Assembly (NCBI GenBank): GCA_022495995.1
Contig: JAFEMH010002326.1
Coordinates: 186,001 to 250,000 of the forward strand
Direction of reading: 5' to 3'
DNA from: Adenophora triphylla var. japonica
Taxonomy: Eukaryota > Streptophyta > Magnoliopsida > Asterales > Campanulaceae
Length of the DNA stretch: 64,000 nucleotides
Positions within the stretch are counted from its first letter, which is position 1. Each line of letters starts with the position of its first letter. Shown one piece after another: positions 32,700 to 43,973 of the stretch. The notes beneath the pieces are model-generated. The model ran no database searches, was not told the DNA's origin, and saw only the letters and a program-made list of their open reading frames with translations. The position numbers and the translations under genes are program-made.

Positions 32700-34414
32700 C
32701 AAATTACTTTCCTGCCCTTATAATCTTTGCCCTGAGGCATCCTAAGGCCTTTTTCGGCAAATCGAGTGCGAGAATGGTCCCTAACCCTTCAATTCAACGA
32801 CCGGCAGTCAGTGTAAGCCCGAACCTCGCCCACTCCAACGACAACGCAAGCACCGGCAGTCAGTGTAAGCCCGAACCTCGCCCACTCCAACGGCAATTCA
32901 ATCACCGGCCGTCAATGTAAGACCGGTCCTCACCCACTCAACGGCAATTCAAGAAGGAGCCAAAACCTCCCGGCACGAATATCAATGCATGAGACGCCTC
33001 CAAAATGGTCAACGTCAACTCAAGCACCGGCCATCAAAGTAAGCCCGAGCTCCTCCCCAACAAGTCAAAGGGAAGTCGTACAAGACTGCATATCCCCAGC
33101 ACCGGCCATCATCCTTGCCCACTCAACGGCAAAACAAGCACAAGAAGGAGCCAACACCTCCGAGTACAAATCCCAAGGCACGAAACGCCTCCAAAATGCC
33201 AAATGGTGAAGCAATCACCAGCCAGCATCCTTGCCCACTCATCGACAACACAAGCACCGGCCATCGAAGTAAGCCCGAGCTCCTTCCCCAGCAAGTCAAA
33301 AAGGGAATCCTTGCAAGCCCCTACAAGGCCACAATAAATCCCCAACGGATGAACACTGGCAGCCATCGTAAGTCCAACCTTCTCCCCAGCCAGACAAGCG
33401 AGACGGCTAGGCCTCTGTAGCTCAAAGTTGAAAACGGTCATTGCCTCCCTGTCGCCGCCCCGAAGACGATTGAAAGTCCTCCCGCGCATGGCACCAACCG
33501 CCGCCAGAAGACGATTCAAAGTCCTCCCGCGTGGCACCGGCCGCCGCGAAGACGATTCAAAGTCCTCCGCGTGGCACCAGCGCCGGAAGACGATTAAAAG
33601 TCCTCCGCGTGGCACCAACCGCCGCCGAAGACGATTCAAAGTCCTCCGCGTGGCACCAGCTGCCGCCGAAGACGATTCAAAGTCCTCCCGGCGTGGCACC
33701 AGCTGCCGCCCGAAGACGATTCAAAGTCCTCACGCGTGGCGCAACCACATTCAGAAGACGATTCAAGTCCTCACGCTATCCCCAGCCCGGAAGGCTTTAA
33801 ACCACTCGGTCCGGAAGACCGTATAAACCTCCCAAATCACTATCTCCGGCCCGGAAGGCCTTAAACCACCCGATTAGGAAAATCGTAAAATTTCCATCCC
33901 AGGACACCACCACGTCCTCACAATTGACCTCGGCGGTCACCACATCTTAGGACACCACCACGTCCTCTGGCCCGGCCTCGGCGGTCACACAACACTTCAG
34001 GGCACCACCACGCCCGCACTCACAATTTCACGACCTCTGAACTACGACCAGGCTTGATTCCCGCCAGGGATACGTAGGAATCCTATCACAGGATCCAGCC
34101 ATTGACCTATACGGTCACCCAGGACACCACCACGTCCTTACCACTGACCTCGGCGGTCACACGACACTTCAGGGCACCACCACGCCCGCATTCACAAAAC
34201 ACTCACCCCACACCCGAACTACGATCAGGCTTGATTCCCGCCAGGGATACGTAGGAATCCTATCACAGGGTCCAGCCAACTGACCTAAACGGTCACACAA
34301 TAGGACACCACCACGTCCTCACACTGACCTCCCCGGTCACATTATCTCCCAGCACGCGATCCAGATTAGGACCCTTATCTTATCGGCGACCCCACTTCTT
34401 TCATAAGTGACGTC
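32700..34414 (+). other. 3' noncoding region of element 1 with several repeat arrays
   Basis: No gene. From left: repeats with CACCGGCCATCAAAGTAAGC (about 32800-33370), the GAAGACGATTCAAAGTCCT array (33462-33780), paired GGCCCGGAAGGC...TTAAACCAC units (to about 33900), GACC...GGTCAC plus CACCACCACGTCCTC arrays (about 33900-34340), and two copies of a block with GGATACGTAGGAATCCTATC (34068 and 34245 areas). Confidence 0.6.
33462..33780. repeat. Tandem array with GAAGACGATTCAAAGTCCT, about eight copies of 39-45 bp
   Basis: Each unit reads GAAGACGATTCAAAGTCCTC then CGCGTGGCACCAACCGCCGC, with small length changes. Element 0 has a diverged version (GAAGACGAATCAAGTCCTCA, about 46150-46340). Confidence 0.85.
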
Positions 34415-34427
34415 GTCGAGGGGCTTC
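34415..34427 (+). other. Polypurine tract of element 1
   Basis: CGTCGAGGGGCTTC immediately precedes the 3' LTR at 34428. The same string precedes the LTR of element 0 (ends at 47196), and a variant precedes that of element 2. Confidence 0.65.
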
Positions 34428-35838
34428 TGTAAGTACCCCAATCTGGATCACACCCTTTCAAACACACGGGAAGCACCGCAGACTCATCAACGCAGTCTCG
34501 ACGACCCCTGGCACTCAAAACCCTCTCAAAACCCCCAGCCAAACCAAGGGAGGAGCCTTTCTGGGATAAAAAGGGACAAAAGGACCTTTTGGGAATTTTT
34601 AGGAAATTGGAAAAGCAATAATGGTCCGTACGGACCTCTTTGCTCTAATAATTACTGAATCCTCTTAAAGTCCACAATATTCCCTCAAATCCCGGGGAAA
34701 ATGATTACCCCCCTGCAGAGTTGGTCCGTACGGACCTCTTTGCATGTCAACTTGGTCCGTACGGACCTTATTGCACAGGGAACATCATAATTGCAAATAT
34801 TCCTCCATCATCACAGATTCCCTCAAATCGAGGAAAACCAAAAGTCTGGATTACCAGGGAGGTCCGTACGGACCTCTTTGCACCAAATCTGGCACTATAA
34901 ATAGAGGGCTCCCCCTCCTCATTTTCACACACCTCCCACTTCTCTCTTCCTCCCTAAGCCTTCTGGCTTCCCCTCTAAGTCCTTCCGAGGCATTCCCGGC
35001 CCCTTTCGGATCCTTCCGAGGCCTTCCGAGCCCCCTCGTGGTGCTCCGAAGCCTCCCCGAGCGCTCCCGTGACACTCCCGCACTGCCCCAAGGCACTCTC
35101 GAGGTACTCTGAGGCCCCTCGTGGTACTCCGAGGCCTTGCACAGTCTTTCCACGGTGTCCGGCTCTTTTCCCGAGTCAAACCGACGATCCCAAACCACGC
35201 CGAAACTACGCCAGTGACTCACGCCACCTCAACGCACGCCGAACCTGCGCTCGAGTGATCCCGACGATCCCCACGCACGCCGAACCTGCCCGACGCAGCC
35301 TGCAACCTCAACTCACGCCGAAACTGTCGCGAGACAACCGGCATCTCCGAAGCAATCCCGATCCGTGCAGGAACGCTACTCCGACCTCAAACACTATTCC
35401 CCGGCGGAAGACAGACACGAACCAACATTGGTAAGGCTTCCTTCCATTACTATTTCAATACATTTCCATACATAGCATACAATGTTGACATCCGATACAG
35501 CATGCATTTTTAAAAGCACACACACACACACACAACATTTAAAGGATATTAGGGGTATCCGAAAGACTCGTTTTACGAGGCGAATCGGGTGAGCTCTAAT
35601 ATTCTAATATTCTCTTCCCGAGGAGTCATCTGACCTCCGAACTCAAAATCTCATCACACAAAAAACAGTTTAAAATTATCTGTAAACTGATGCCCTTTTT
35701 CAATGTTTTGGGCTTAATAAAAACGGCGTGGCGACTCTACGAATGCGAAAACAAACGGCGAGACGAAACCGCCGCCAACGCGAAAGATGCCAGATGCCGG
35801 GGCGCGAACGCGCTGCCTCTCGGATCCGGGTAATTTCA
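34428..35838 (+). repeat. 3' LTR of element 1
   Basis: Pairs with 280-1698. It differs by scattered substitutions and small deletions, chiefly at 35040-35400. It ends TTTCA, followed by the GGAAC duplication. Confidence 0.93.
34624..34903 (+). promoter_or_regulatory. LTR promoter of element 1 (3' copy)
   Basis: Four perfect boxes GTCCGTACGGAC at 34624-34635, 34724-34735, 34755-34766 and 34862-34873; the last ends 22 bp before TATAAATA (34896-34903). Confidence 0.75.
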
Positions 35839-37097
35839 GGAACGCCCACAGAATGCCTCGAAGGCATCGGCTCGTACGCCGGCACACACCGCGAAGACCT
35901 GCAAGACAGCTTCCCCGCCAACTTCTTCGCAAAGGACCGCATCGCCACATAACGGTGGGTCAGCGTGTCAAAGGCTCTCCCCGAGACCTGCACAAACAAA
36001 CAGCCAAAGAAACGCTCAGCTAAAGAGATACAGGCATGCAAAAAAAAATACGAGAAAGATGCTAAGATGGAAAAGAGTAAGCACACTCACCGGCATATCC
36101 GGGTCAACCCGATAGGCAGCAGGAGCCTGCTCCGGGATGAGTACCGACACCCTCCGCCTCGACGAATCCCCACGAACATATGTGAAGTCTGGCCCAGGCA
36201 CCAGAACATCTGGGGGACGTGGTGGACCATCCCGCCTCTCCCTCGCCAACACCTGTGGCATCCTCAGCTTCCTCCTAACGAAGGCCCCATACTCCTCTCC
36301 ATACAAAACAAACTCATCGGCACTCACGCCGCTCAGATATCTCTCGTGCTCCAGCATGTCCATGTCATGGGAATCCATCATCCCAAAAGGCGGGTCCCTC
36401 GGAGCCATGAGGAGCATACCCGGGCCATGCTGCCAGAAGACCCTCTCCCCTAAATACATGGCATCGCAAGTCAAGCCCCGCAGCATCTTCCTATGCGCCA
36501 TCACCACGGGACCACCCTCAAGCTCGTCGTCTCCATACCGAGCCCAGGGATACAGCTCAAACTCCGCCGGGCTATCCCTCCCCAGGTACTCCTGCACATC
36601 CCCGTAGGCGATGGTGAGCTTCCCCCTACTCGTCCTCCTCCTCCTCAACGGACGGGCCCAGCCCCATAGCAGGATAGGCCGCTATGGCCTCAGCATCTCG
36701 ATCCCACGGAAAGCACCGAAAGATCTCATAAAACCATACTTGCGACAAAATCAGAAAAGGCTCAGTGCAAAAGAAAATGGAGAAATGACAAATTGCTAAA
36801 TCAAAAACAGCAATAAACTCATACCTCCAAAGCAAAATCAAAGCAGCCCAAAGAACTGGTCACGCCTCGGCTAAACCGGTCCAAAGAAAAATAAAGCTTG
36901 GCCAGGCCCGCCTCGCCCCAAGCTATCTCACCAACCCTCTCCAAATCCACCAAACTCTATAGTAGAGGAAAAGGAGCCGTGGTAGCGTGATTCGAGAACA
37001 GAGTCTTGGAGAGGGCAAACCACAAGAAGGAGCATGCCAGCTGCTCCGCCGTCACCAAGCCGGTACCATGGCGATAGGCCCCAATGTTGGCCGAAAT

Positions 37098-37941
37098 TGT
37101 TGGAAATAGGTAACAGAAAGTTAAGTTTGACTTAACGTGGACCCAAGATTCTAACGGAGTTCGTTAATTCGCTAACGAGACTTGTTACAAAATATATTCT
37201 ACATTTGTTGTAGATTACTAAACTCATTTAATGTCTCAAAATCATTTAGGGTGAATGAGAATTAATGACAAGTGTTTTTGTAACTTAACGAGAGTTAAAT
37301 AAAGGGTTAAAGTTAAATTGAGTTGACTTGGACTGAACCAAATTGGTTTTGGGTCACAACTGTTCCCAAAAGGTTTTCGTGACCTTTCAGTTCTGGGCTT
37401 AAGCGCGGTCGCGCTCCAGCCTAGAGCGGCCGCGCTGATTTAAGTTAAATCTTGGCTTGGTCTCGGCATGAGAGCGTGGTCGCGCTCAAGGCAAGAGCGG
37501 TCGCGCTCGTACGCATAATCTGAACAGTTTTGGCACCTCTTGGAGTGAACAGGCATGAACCCTTTAACTTTCTTAAATAGTTTCCCTCCGAATTTCAATT
37601 TACATATACAGTCATTTGAGCCTTTTTACCCCCTAGTGAGATAGATTAACATAGCCAAATCATATCATCTTGTTGCATCAAATCCTTCAAAGTCCAAAGT
37701 TTCAAACATAGTGTTGTTCGCTAGAGTATTTGATTTGGAGTGCTCCTATCATATACTTAAAAGTCGTTTTATCTTACTAGAAGATTGCCATTGAAACCGT
37801 AAGCACCTGTGCGGGGCAATAACATCTTACGGAGATTGTATTTAATACAAGACTCGACTTGTCTCATAGTTTTCCAATCTCCGTTACTTTTTCTGTTAAG
37901 TTTTCTGTTAAGTTCTTGAGAAGCCTACCAAAAGTCCAACA
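37098..37941 (+). repeat. 5' LTR of the copia element
   Basis: Contains four GC-rich palindromic units of the type GAGCGGTCGCGCTC (37402, 37424, 37472 and 37495), TATA-like TTAAATAG near 37573, and a predicted hairpin (37779-37827) with AGAAGATTGCC and GGGGCAATAA arms. Confidence 0.92.
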
Positions 37942-37982
37942 ATCGTAAGAAGTTATTGACGCTTCTTCAAGATCTTCAAGAG

Positions 37983-38700
37983 ATGGCAACCGAGAAAGAC
38001 ACCACCGCTTCCAGTCAAGGGAATGGAACGCCTCCTTCTCAAGGTGACGCTGCGTTCAACAATGTTGCAACCGCTACTACACCATCTCAATCGGTTCATG
38101 GTAAGAAACCTCCTTCTGGTACAACCTCAAGAGTTGCACCTCATAATGCTCTCCCTCCGTCTCATGTGTTCGTACATGCGGAAAGACTGGGTATTCTTAC
38201 AGGGATGAACCTTAAGAGGTGGCAACAGAAAATGTTGGTCTATTTGACAACATTAAAATTGGTGCAATTTCTTTGGGAATATCCACCATTGATATCCGAC
38301 GAGGAGGAATCCAAAGCAAAGAATGACTTGGATACATGGAATCACAGCGATTTCTTGTGTCGCAATTATATTCTTAATGGCTTGGATTATGCACAATACA
38401 AGGTGTGTTGTGGCATAAAGACCGCGAGAGATGCACAATACTATGTGTATTGTGACTAAAAGACCGCAAGTAAACTTGGTGGAAAGAAGTACCGGAAACA
38501 AGAGAAAGAACACCGGGAAAGTGAAGAGGACCGCCAAGAAGGTTAAAGGTAGTTGTTTTAATTGCGGAAAACCCGGGCATATGGCTAGGGAATGTCAACA
38601 TCCTAGAATCAACAACCAAGATGGAAACCCTCTTCAAGCCAATGTGACTGAAGATCGATATGTTCCATTGTACTTTGATCAACTTAGCCTAGGGGCATAA
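37983..38700 (+). pseudogene. gag of the copia element (frameshifted)
   Basis: ATG at 37983 (MATEKDTTASSQG). The gag domain has RWQQKMLVYLTTLKLVQFLW and DTWNHSDFLCRNYILNGL (38210-38390). After a stop at 38457-38459 an overlapping frame carries the zinc knuckle CFNCGKPGHMARECQ (near 38555; C-x2-C-x4-H-x4-C intact). It ends at 38700. In an intact copia, protease and integrase would follow. Confidence 0.8.
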
Positions 38701-39765
38701 GCTTGAATTGACCAAATGTGGTTATTGTGTTAGTAAAGGGTACCTTGTTGAAGGACTCCTTAACTTGAATTGTAAATGTTTTATCCGCCTAAGTGCGAAG
38801 AATAAAATTTCAAATTTTATTTACTTGATTTGAAGTGTTCCAATTATTATGGGGTGTTCAATTAGGTCGTGTAAATTTAAATTTACTAAGTCGACGAGTT
38901 AATTTAAAATTACTACCTAAGATGAAGTTTGATTCGCAAATCAATTGTGATTTCTTTTGTAGAAATCAGTTCAAACCAGAGATAGTAAATAGATAGTTCA
39001 TTACTTCTATTAATAATTGCATTTGATAATGTAAAGTTCATCTTTTGGAAAAGTAAAAGTAAAACCTTAAAGTTTTAAGTAAACAATAAGGTTTGTGATT
39101 CATCTTAATTAACAATTAAGAATTTTGTAGTGATAGAGGTGGTTAGTATGAAGTACCGTTTGAAAAATAATTGTTGGGACGCTGACACTTATTTATCAAA
39201 CGAATGCTTCTTACACACTCAAATCAACTGAATCACAGAAAAAAGGAAAGATAGAACTTTTAAGGAGATGGTGAACTCCTTATTGATAAGTTCCGTCTTA
39301 TGTGGGTATACCTAGCAAAGGTAGAAATATCTAAACCTAAAGAGGTTAAGATAGGACCCAAAACCCTGGATTACGTTTCCATTAGCAATGCGGTATTCTT
39401 CGAAACCAAAGGATTGAAGAGACCAAGGTTGAAGAGACCAAGGTTGAAGAGACCTCACTTGAACATAGTTATGACTATGGTGTCAGGAGATAACATGGTT
39501 ATTACATTTAAATGACTCCACATAAAGGAAAATATTAAATATGAATTAGGATATTCATAAAATATTTGATATGTGGAGGTACACCTCAAGTGTGGGGGTA
39601 CAAGCTAAATACATAAGTTCTATTGATATGAACTTCTAGTATTAACAGAAACTGTTAAACTGTTAACAGTTAAAAGAATGGATCATCATATATTTGGAAG
39701 TTATTTGATGATAAAAACTCCTAACGAATTTGAAGTATTCGTAAGCTGTTTTATAAATACCTAAA
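38701..39765 (+). other. Noncoding interval in copia, protease and integrase absent
   Basis: A/T-rich, with no integrase motif. A short triplet repeat encodes a RPRLKRPRLKRP-like stretch near 39420-39450. Confidence 0.5.
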
Positions 39766-39840
39766 TTGTGGGGGTATTCGGCTAAAGTAGTAATACTTAA
39801 GCAAGACACGTTATATTCTTTAAGAATATACTTCCTTGAA

Positions 39841-40545
39841 ATGATAGGACCTAGACGTAGTAAAAGGACAAGAGTGGAAAAGTCTTTTGGTCCTGATTTT
39901 CTATCATTTATGTTGGAAAATGAACCAGCAACTGTTATGGAAGCGTTATCTGGTCCGGATAGTTTGTTCTGGAAAGAAGCTATTAACAGTGAGATAAAAT
40001 CCATAATGCTTAATAAATTGGGAATTGGTAGATCTCCCTCCAAGTTGCAAACCATTAGGTTGCAAATGGATTCTTAACAGAAAGTATAAAGCCGATGGAT
40101 CTGTTGAAAAGTATAAAGCCAGGCTAGTTGTCAAAAGGACATGATGATTTATGCAAGATTATCCCATTGACACAACAGAGCGTTCTATGTCGCACAACCG
40201 TGTTGGATCTACTTGTGTATTTATATGGACTAAAACAAGCAACTAAACAGTGGCATGAGAAGTTCGATAGAACTATATCAAATGGATTCAAGATTAATGA
40301 ATGTGACAAATGTGTCTACATTAAAGGAACATCTGAATCATTTGTTAACAGTCTGTCCTTACGTGGATAACAATGGTAGTCATGAATTGATCATGAATAC
40401 CAAAGACATGTTAAAGAAAAATTTTGACATGAAAGATAGGGGATTAGCCGATGTCATATTAGAAATAAAGATTTCTAGAACTTCAGAAGGAATAATCCTA
40501 TCACAATCCCATTATCTTGAAAAAGTACTTCGAAAGTTCAAATAG
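39841..40545 (+). pseudogene. Reverse transcriptase fragments of the copia element
   Basis: GPRRSKRTRVEKSFGPDFLS and FWKEAINSEIKSI (39844-40000) mark the start of a copia RT. LLVYLYGLKQATKQWHEKFD (near 40205-40265), YVDNNGSHELI (near 40360) and MKDRGLADVILEIKISR (near 40430) mark the centre and end. At the catalytic site it reads YVDN rather than YVDD, and the preceding frame is broken. RNase H is not recognisable. Confidence 0.75.
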
Positions 40546-41877
40546 ATTCTTGAGAGGTGTACTCTAGTAAGGTAGAATCTTGAGAGGTAATCTCTGTAAA
40601 GTAGATTCCTGAAAGGTAGACTCTAAGGAGGTCAAACCACTTAGAGATACTGAATACTTGGGAATTCAGAACGGTATAGAGATAAAAACCACTTGAAGAA
40701 ACTGACCAATAGAAGAATTTGATCACTTGAAGGGACTGAACATTCTAGATAGACTAAAAGTCTAAAAGTAATTGTAATCAATCACCGGAATAGTATAGTC
40801 ATAATACTTGGTGTACTTAAAGATATACTTATGATTAAAGATTACAATACCTATGGTATTCAATAGTATGGAAAGAGTATACTGATTGAATATTCGACAC
40901 TAGAATACACTCACATTAGTTGGAGTAAAGGTGTCACTTTCCAAGATAATATAGCTAACTCAATCTTGTAAAGAATATGAGTTGATAGAATTAGACAAAG
41001 CTTAGGAAAAAGCTTATTGGTCTAATAAATTCTTGGAAAAGATATTCCTTTGTGGAATAAGTTTATGTCTGCATGACCTAAGGCATTGTGACGACAATGG
41101 AAAATAGGAAAAGGTGTAGAACATAGTGGTAAGTCAAGACACAATGGTCTTAGACACACTACCATAGTACAATTGATCTCAAAATGCGACTGTCACAACT
41201 AGCCATGTGAAGTCAAAATCGGATCCGTCTACCTAAGGGTAGTAATCGAGATCAACTGTATAAACTGTTAAGGGGAATGGGTCTAAAACCCACAACAAAA
41301 GGACTTATAGCGGACACTCAACCTTGAGAAATGGAGATCCCAGGCCCTTGGTTCAATGAGACAACCAAGTTATAAGTTCTAGTAGAGTTACTTGGAAACA
41401 ACAACTCGGTTTATTAACCCGGAGATGTTGAATACTCATTCCCAGAACATCCAAGTACAAGCACATGCAGCAGTGATAAGGATAAGTTGAGAAAACTTTT
41501 AATGATCTCTATACCTACGGGTGGAGTAGTGCATGATACTCCTTATAGTAAGAATCACCTATATAAGCGAGAGGTAACTAGGCCGCTTCTAAAAGAACGC
41601 TTATGAATGAGATACGGTCCAGGGCCGAAAAGGACAAAACGTGAGAATAACAATTGTTAGAGCTGTTATTATGTGAGTATTATTGTCTTGGTATACATCC
41701 GACAGTCACTGGTTCAAAGCGACTTGCTACCAAATGGCTAGTATATCCGATAATATTTCACTAAGGAGGATTCAAGGCCACAAGCTATCTATCCCGATGT
41801 AATAATAGTTCGCCGGAACTTTGGACGAAATTGCATTCATGCATTAATTGTCATTCATGTGGGGGATTGTTGGAAAT
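40546..41877 (+). other. 3' noncoding region of the copia element
   Basis: No open frame of note. It starts with three near-repeats of TCTTGAGAGGTA/CTCTA (40540-40625) and ends in the PPT before 41878. Confidence 0.5.
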
Positions 41878-42711
41878 GGGTAACGAAAAGTTAAGTTTGA
41901 CTTAACGTGGACCCAAGATTCTAACGGAGTTCGTTAATTCGCTAACGAGACTTGTTACAAAATATATTCTACATTTGTTGTAGATTACTAAACTCATTTA
42001 ATGTCTCAAAACCATTTAGGGTGAATGAGAATTAATGACAAGTGTTTTTGTAACTTAACGAGAGTTAAATAAAGGGTTAAAGTTAACTTGAGTTGACTTG
42101 GACTGATCCAAATTGGTTTTGGGTCACAACTGTTCCCAAAAGGTTTTCGTGACCTTTCAGTTCTGGGCTTAAGCGCGGTCGCGCTCCAGCCTAGAGCGGC
42201 CGCGCTGATTTAAGTTAAATCTTGGCTTGGTCTCGGCATGAGACCGCGTTCGCGCTCAAGGCAAGAGCGGCCGCGCTCGTACGCAGAATCTGAACAGTTT
42301 TGGCACCTCTTGGAGTGAACAGCCATGAACCCTTTAACTTTCTTAAATAGTTTCCCTCCGAATTTCAATTTACATATACAGTCATTTGAGCCTTTTTACC
42401 CCCTAGTGAGATAGATTAACATAGCCAAATCATATCATCTTGTTGAATCAAATCCTTCAAAGTCCAAAGTTTCAAACATAGTGTTGTTCGCTAGAGTATT
42501 TGATTTGGAGTGCTCCTATCATATACTTAAAAGTCGTTTTATCTTACTAGAAGATTGCCATTGAAACCGTAAGCACCTGTGCGGGGCAATAACTTCTTAC
42601 GGAGATTGTATTTAATAAAAGACTCGACTTGTCTCATAGTTTTCCAATCTCCGTTACTTTTTCTGTTAAGTTTTCTGTTAAGTTCTTGAGAAGCCTACCA
42701 AAAGTCCAACA
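41878..42711 (+). repeat. 3' LTR of the copia element
   Basis: Pairs with 37098-37941. It has the same palindromic units (about 42172-42280) and hairpin (42559-42606). Confidence 0.92.
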
Positions 42712-42989
42712 GAAATCTGCATCTCTACGTCGCCATACAGCATGCCCAGGCCCCTGCGAGGAAGAGGCGCAAAGCCCAACAGCTCAGCCAGCACCCCATC
42801 AGACATCCTGTCCCTCCACCGCACTGGCCCTCCTTTGAAGGAAAGCCCGGTAATAGCTGCAAAGTCGGTGGGAGTCACCGTCACCTCGCCCCAGCTCAAA
42901 TGGAAGGTGTGGGTGGTATCCTATCAATACTCGGATAAGCCTAGGAAGATACTCTTGTTCTTCCTCGTATCCGAAATCCACTACCAGAA

Positions 42990-43690
42990 AAAGGTAGTTT
43001 AGCGACGGAAATTTCCGTCGCTAAAATTCAATTTCCGTCGCTAAAAATAAACACCGGCGGAAAAATTCCGTCGATGGTCCGCCGCTACCAGCCCGTCGCA
43101 GTGCTCCGACGGGTCAATTTTCGCCTGTATTTTTTGATTTTACCGACGAAATTTAATTCCGCCGGTGATTTAATGGTTCCAGCGACGAAAATTTCCGCCG
43201 TTAAATCAATTTAATTTTCATTTCAGCGGCGGAAATTTCTGTCGCTGTAATAAAAATTAACTTAATTAAATTAATTTCAGCGGCGGAAATTTTCGTCGCT
43301 GTAATAAAAATTAAATTAAAATTAAATAATTTCAGCGACAGAAATTACCGTCGCTGAAATTATTTAATTTTAATTTAATTTTTATTACAGTGACGGAAAT
43401 TTTCGCCGCTGAAATCAAAAATTAAATTAAAATAAAATGAGATAGCGGCGGAAATTTCCGTCGCTGGAATAAAAATTAATTAAAATAAAATAATTTCAGC
43501 GACGGTAATTTCAGCCGCTGAAATTAATTTATTTTAATTAATTTTCATTGCAGTGACGGAAATTTCCGCTGCTATAATCAAAAAATTAAACTAAAATTAA
43601 TTGATATAGCGGCGGAAATTTCCGTCACTGTAAAAAAATTAATTGAAATAAATTAATTTCAGCGACGGAAATTTCCGTCGCTGATTCTGA
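42990..43690. repeat. CACTA subterminal repeats, GCGACGGAAATTTCCGTCGC type
   Basis: Roughly fifteen direct and inverted copies of AGCGGCGGAAATTTCCGTCGCT or halves of it, separated by AATTAAATTAAAAT spacers. In other CACTA elements such repeats bind the transposase. Confidence 0.85.
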
Positions 43691-43841
43691 AATAAATTAA
43701 AAAAAATAATTTAAAATATCAATAAATCAAAATTTTTTGTACCTGATATAACAATTCAATTTATAAAACTAAAACTATAAAAACTAAAAATCAAATTTCA
43801 GCGTACCCAACTAAAGACTAAATGTCACCGTACCAAATCGG

Positions 43842-43892
43842 GAGGGGGAGAGGGGGGAGGGGGGAGGGGGGGGAGAGGGGGGATAGGGGGAA
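43842..43892 (+). repeat. G-rich tract with many G runs
   Basis: Over ten runs of four or more G separated by A, AGA or ATA, ending before AAGGGGCTCCCGCGGG. It is quadruplex-prone by composition. Confidence 0.8.
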
Positions 43893-43973
43893 GGGGCTCC
43901 CGCGGGTACCAAATATCTCAAATGTTTACAAACAAGTATAAAATAGTACAAACAAGTCTAAAATAGTCCTTAA

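Larger units (their letters stand above)
280..35838 (+). mobile_element. Element 1: Tat-lineage LTR retrotransposon (about 16.9 kb without its nested insertion)
   Basis: LTRs at 280-1698 and 34428-35838 begin TGTAAGTACC and end in TTTCA, and both flanks show the 5-bp duplication GGAAC (275-279 and 35839-35843). Order: LTR, PBS, leader, gag, protease, integrase (split by element 2), antisense aORF2, antisense aORF1, tandem arrays, PPT, LTR. No reverse transcriptase or RNase H is found between protease (ends about 5761) and integrase (about 6837), so it could not move without a helper. Gag and integrase have stops or frameshifts. The LTR copies differ by scattered substitutions and small indels, mostly in the last third. 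The target was the antisense PMD gene of element 0. Confidence 0.93.
37098..42711 (+). mobile_element. Ty1/copia retrotransposon with internal deletions (5.6 kb)
   Basis: LTRs at 37098-37941 and 41878-42711 begin TGTTGGAAAT and end CCAACA, with the 5-bp duplication GAAAT at 37093-37097 and 42712-42716. CATGTGGGGGAT before the right LTR is a good polypurine tract. No methionine-tRNA primer site (TGGTATCAGAGC type) is seen after the left LTR. Gag and RT fragments are present; protease and integrase are missing. It inserted in exon 2 of aORF1 of element 0. The LTRs are nearly identical, so the insertion is recent. Confidence 0.93.

Noticed and set aside
33428..33826. Repetitive ORFs across the GAAGACGATTCAAAGTCC array
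   Set aside because: Frames stay open only because the unit lacks stops; unit lengths are not multiples of three throughout.
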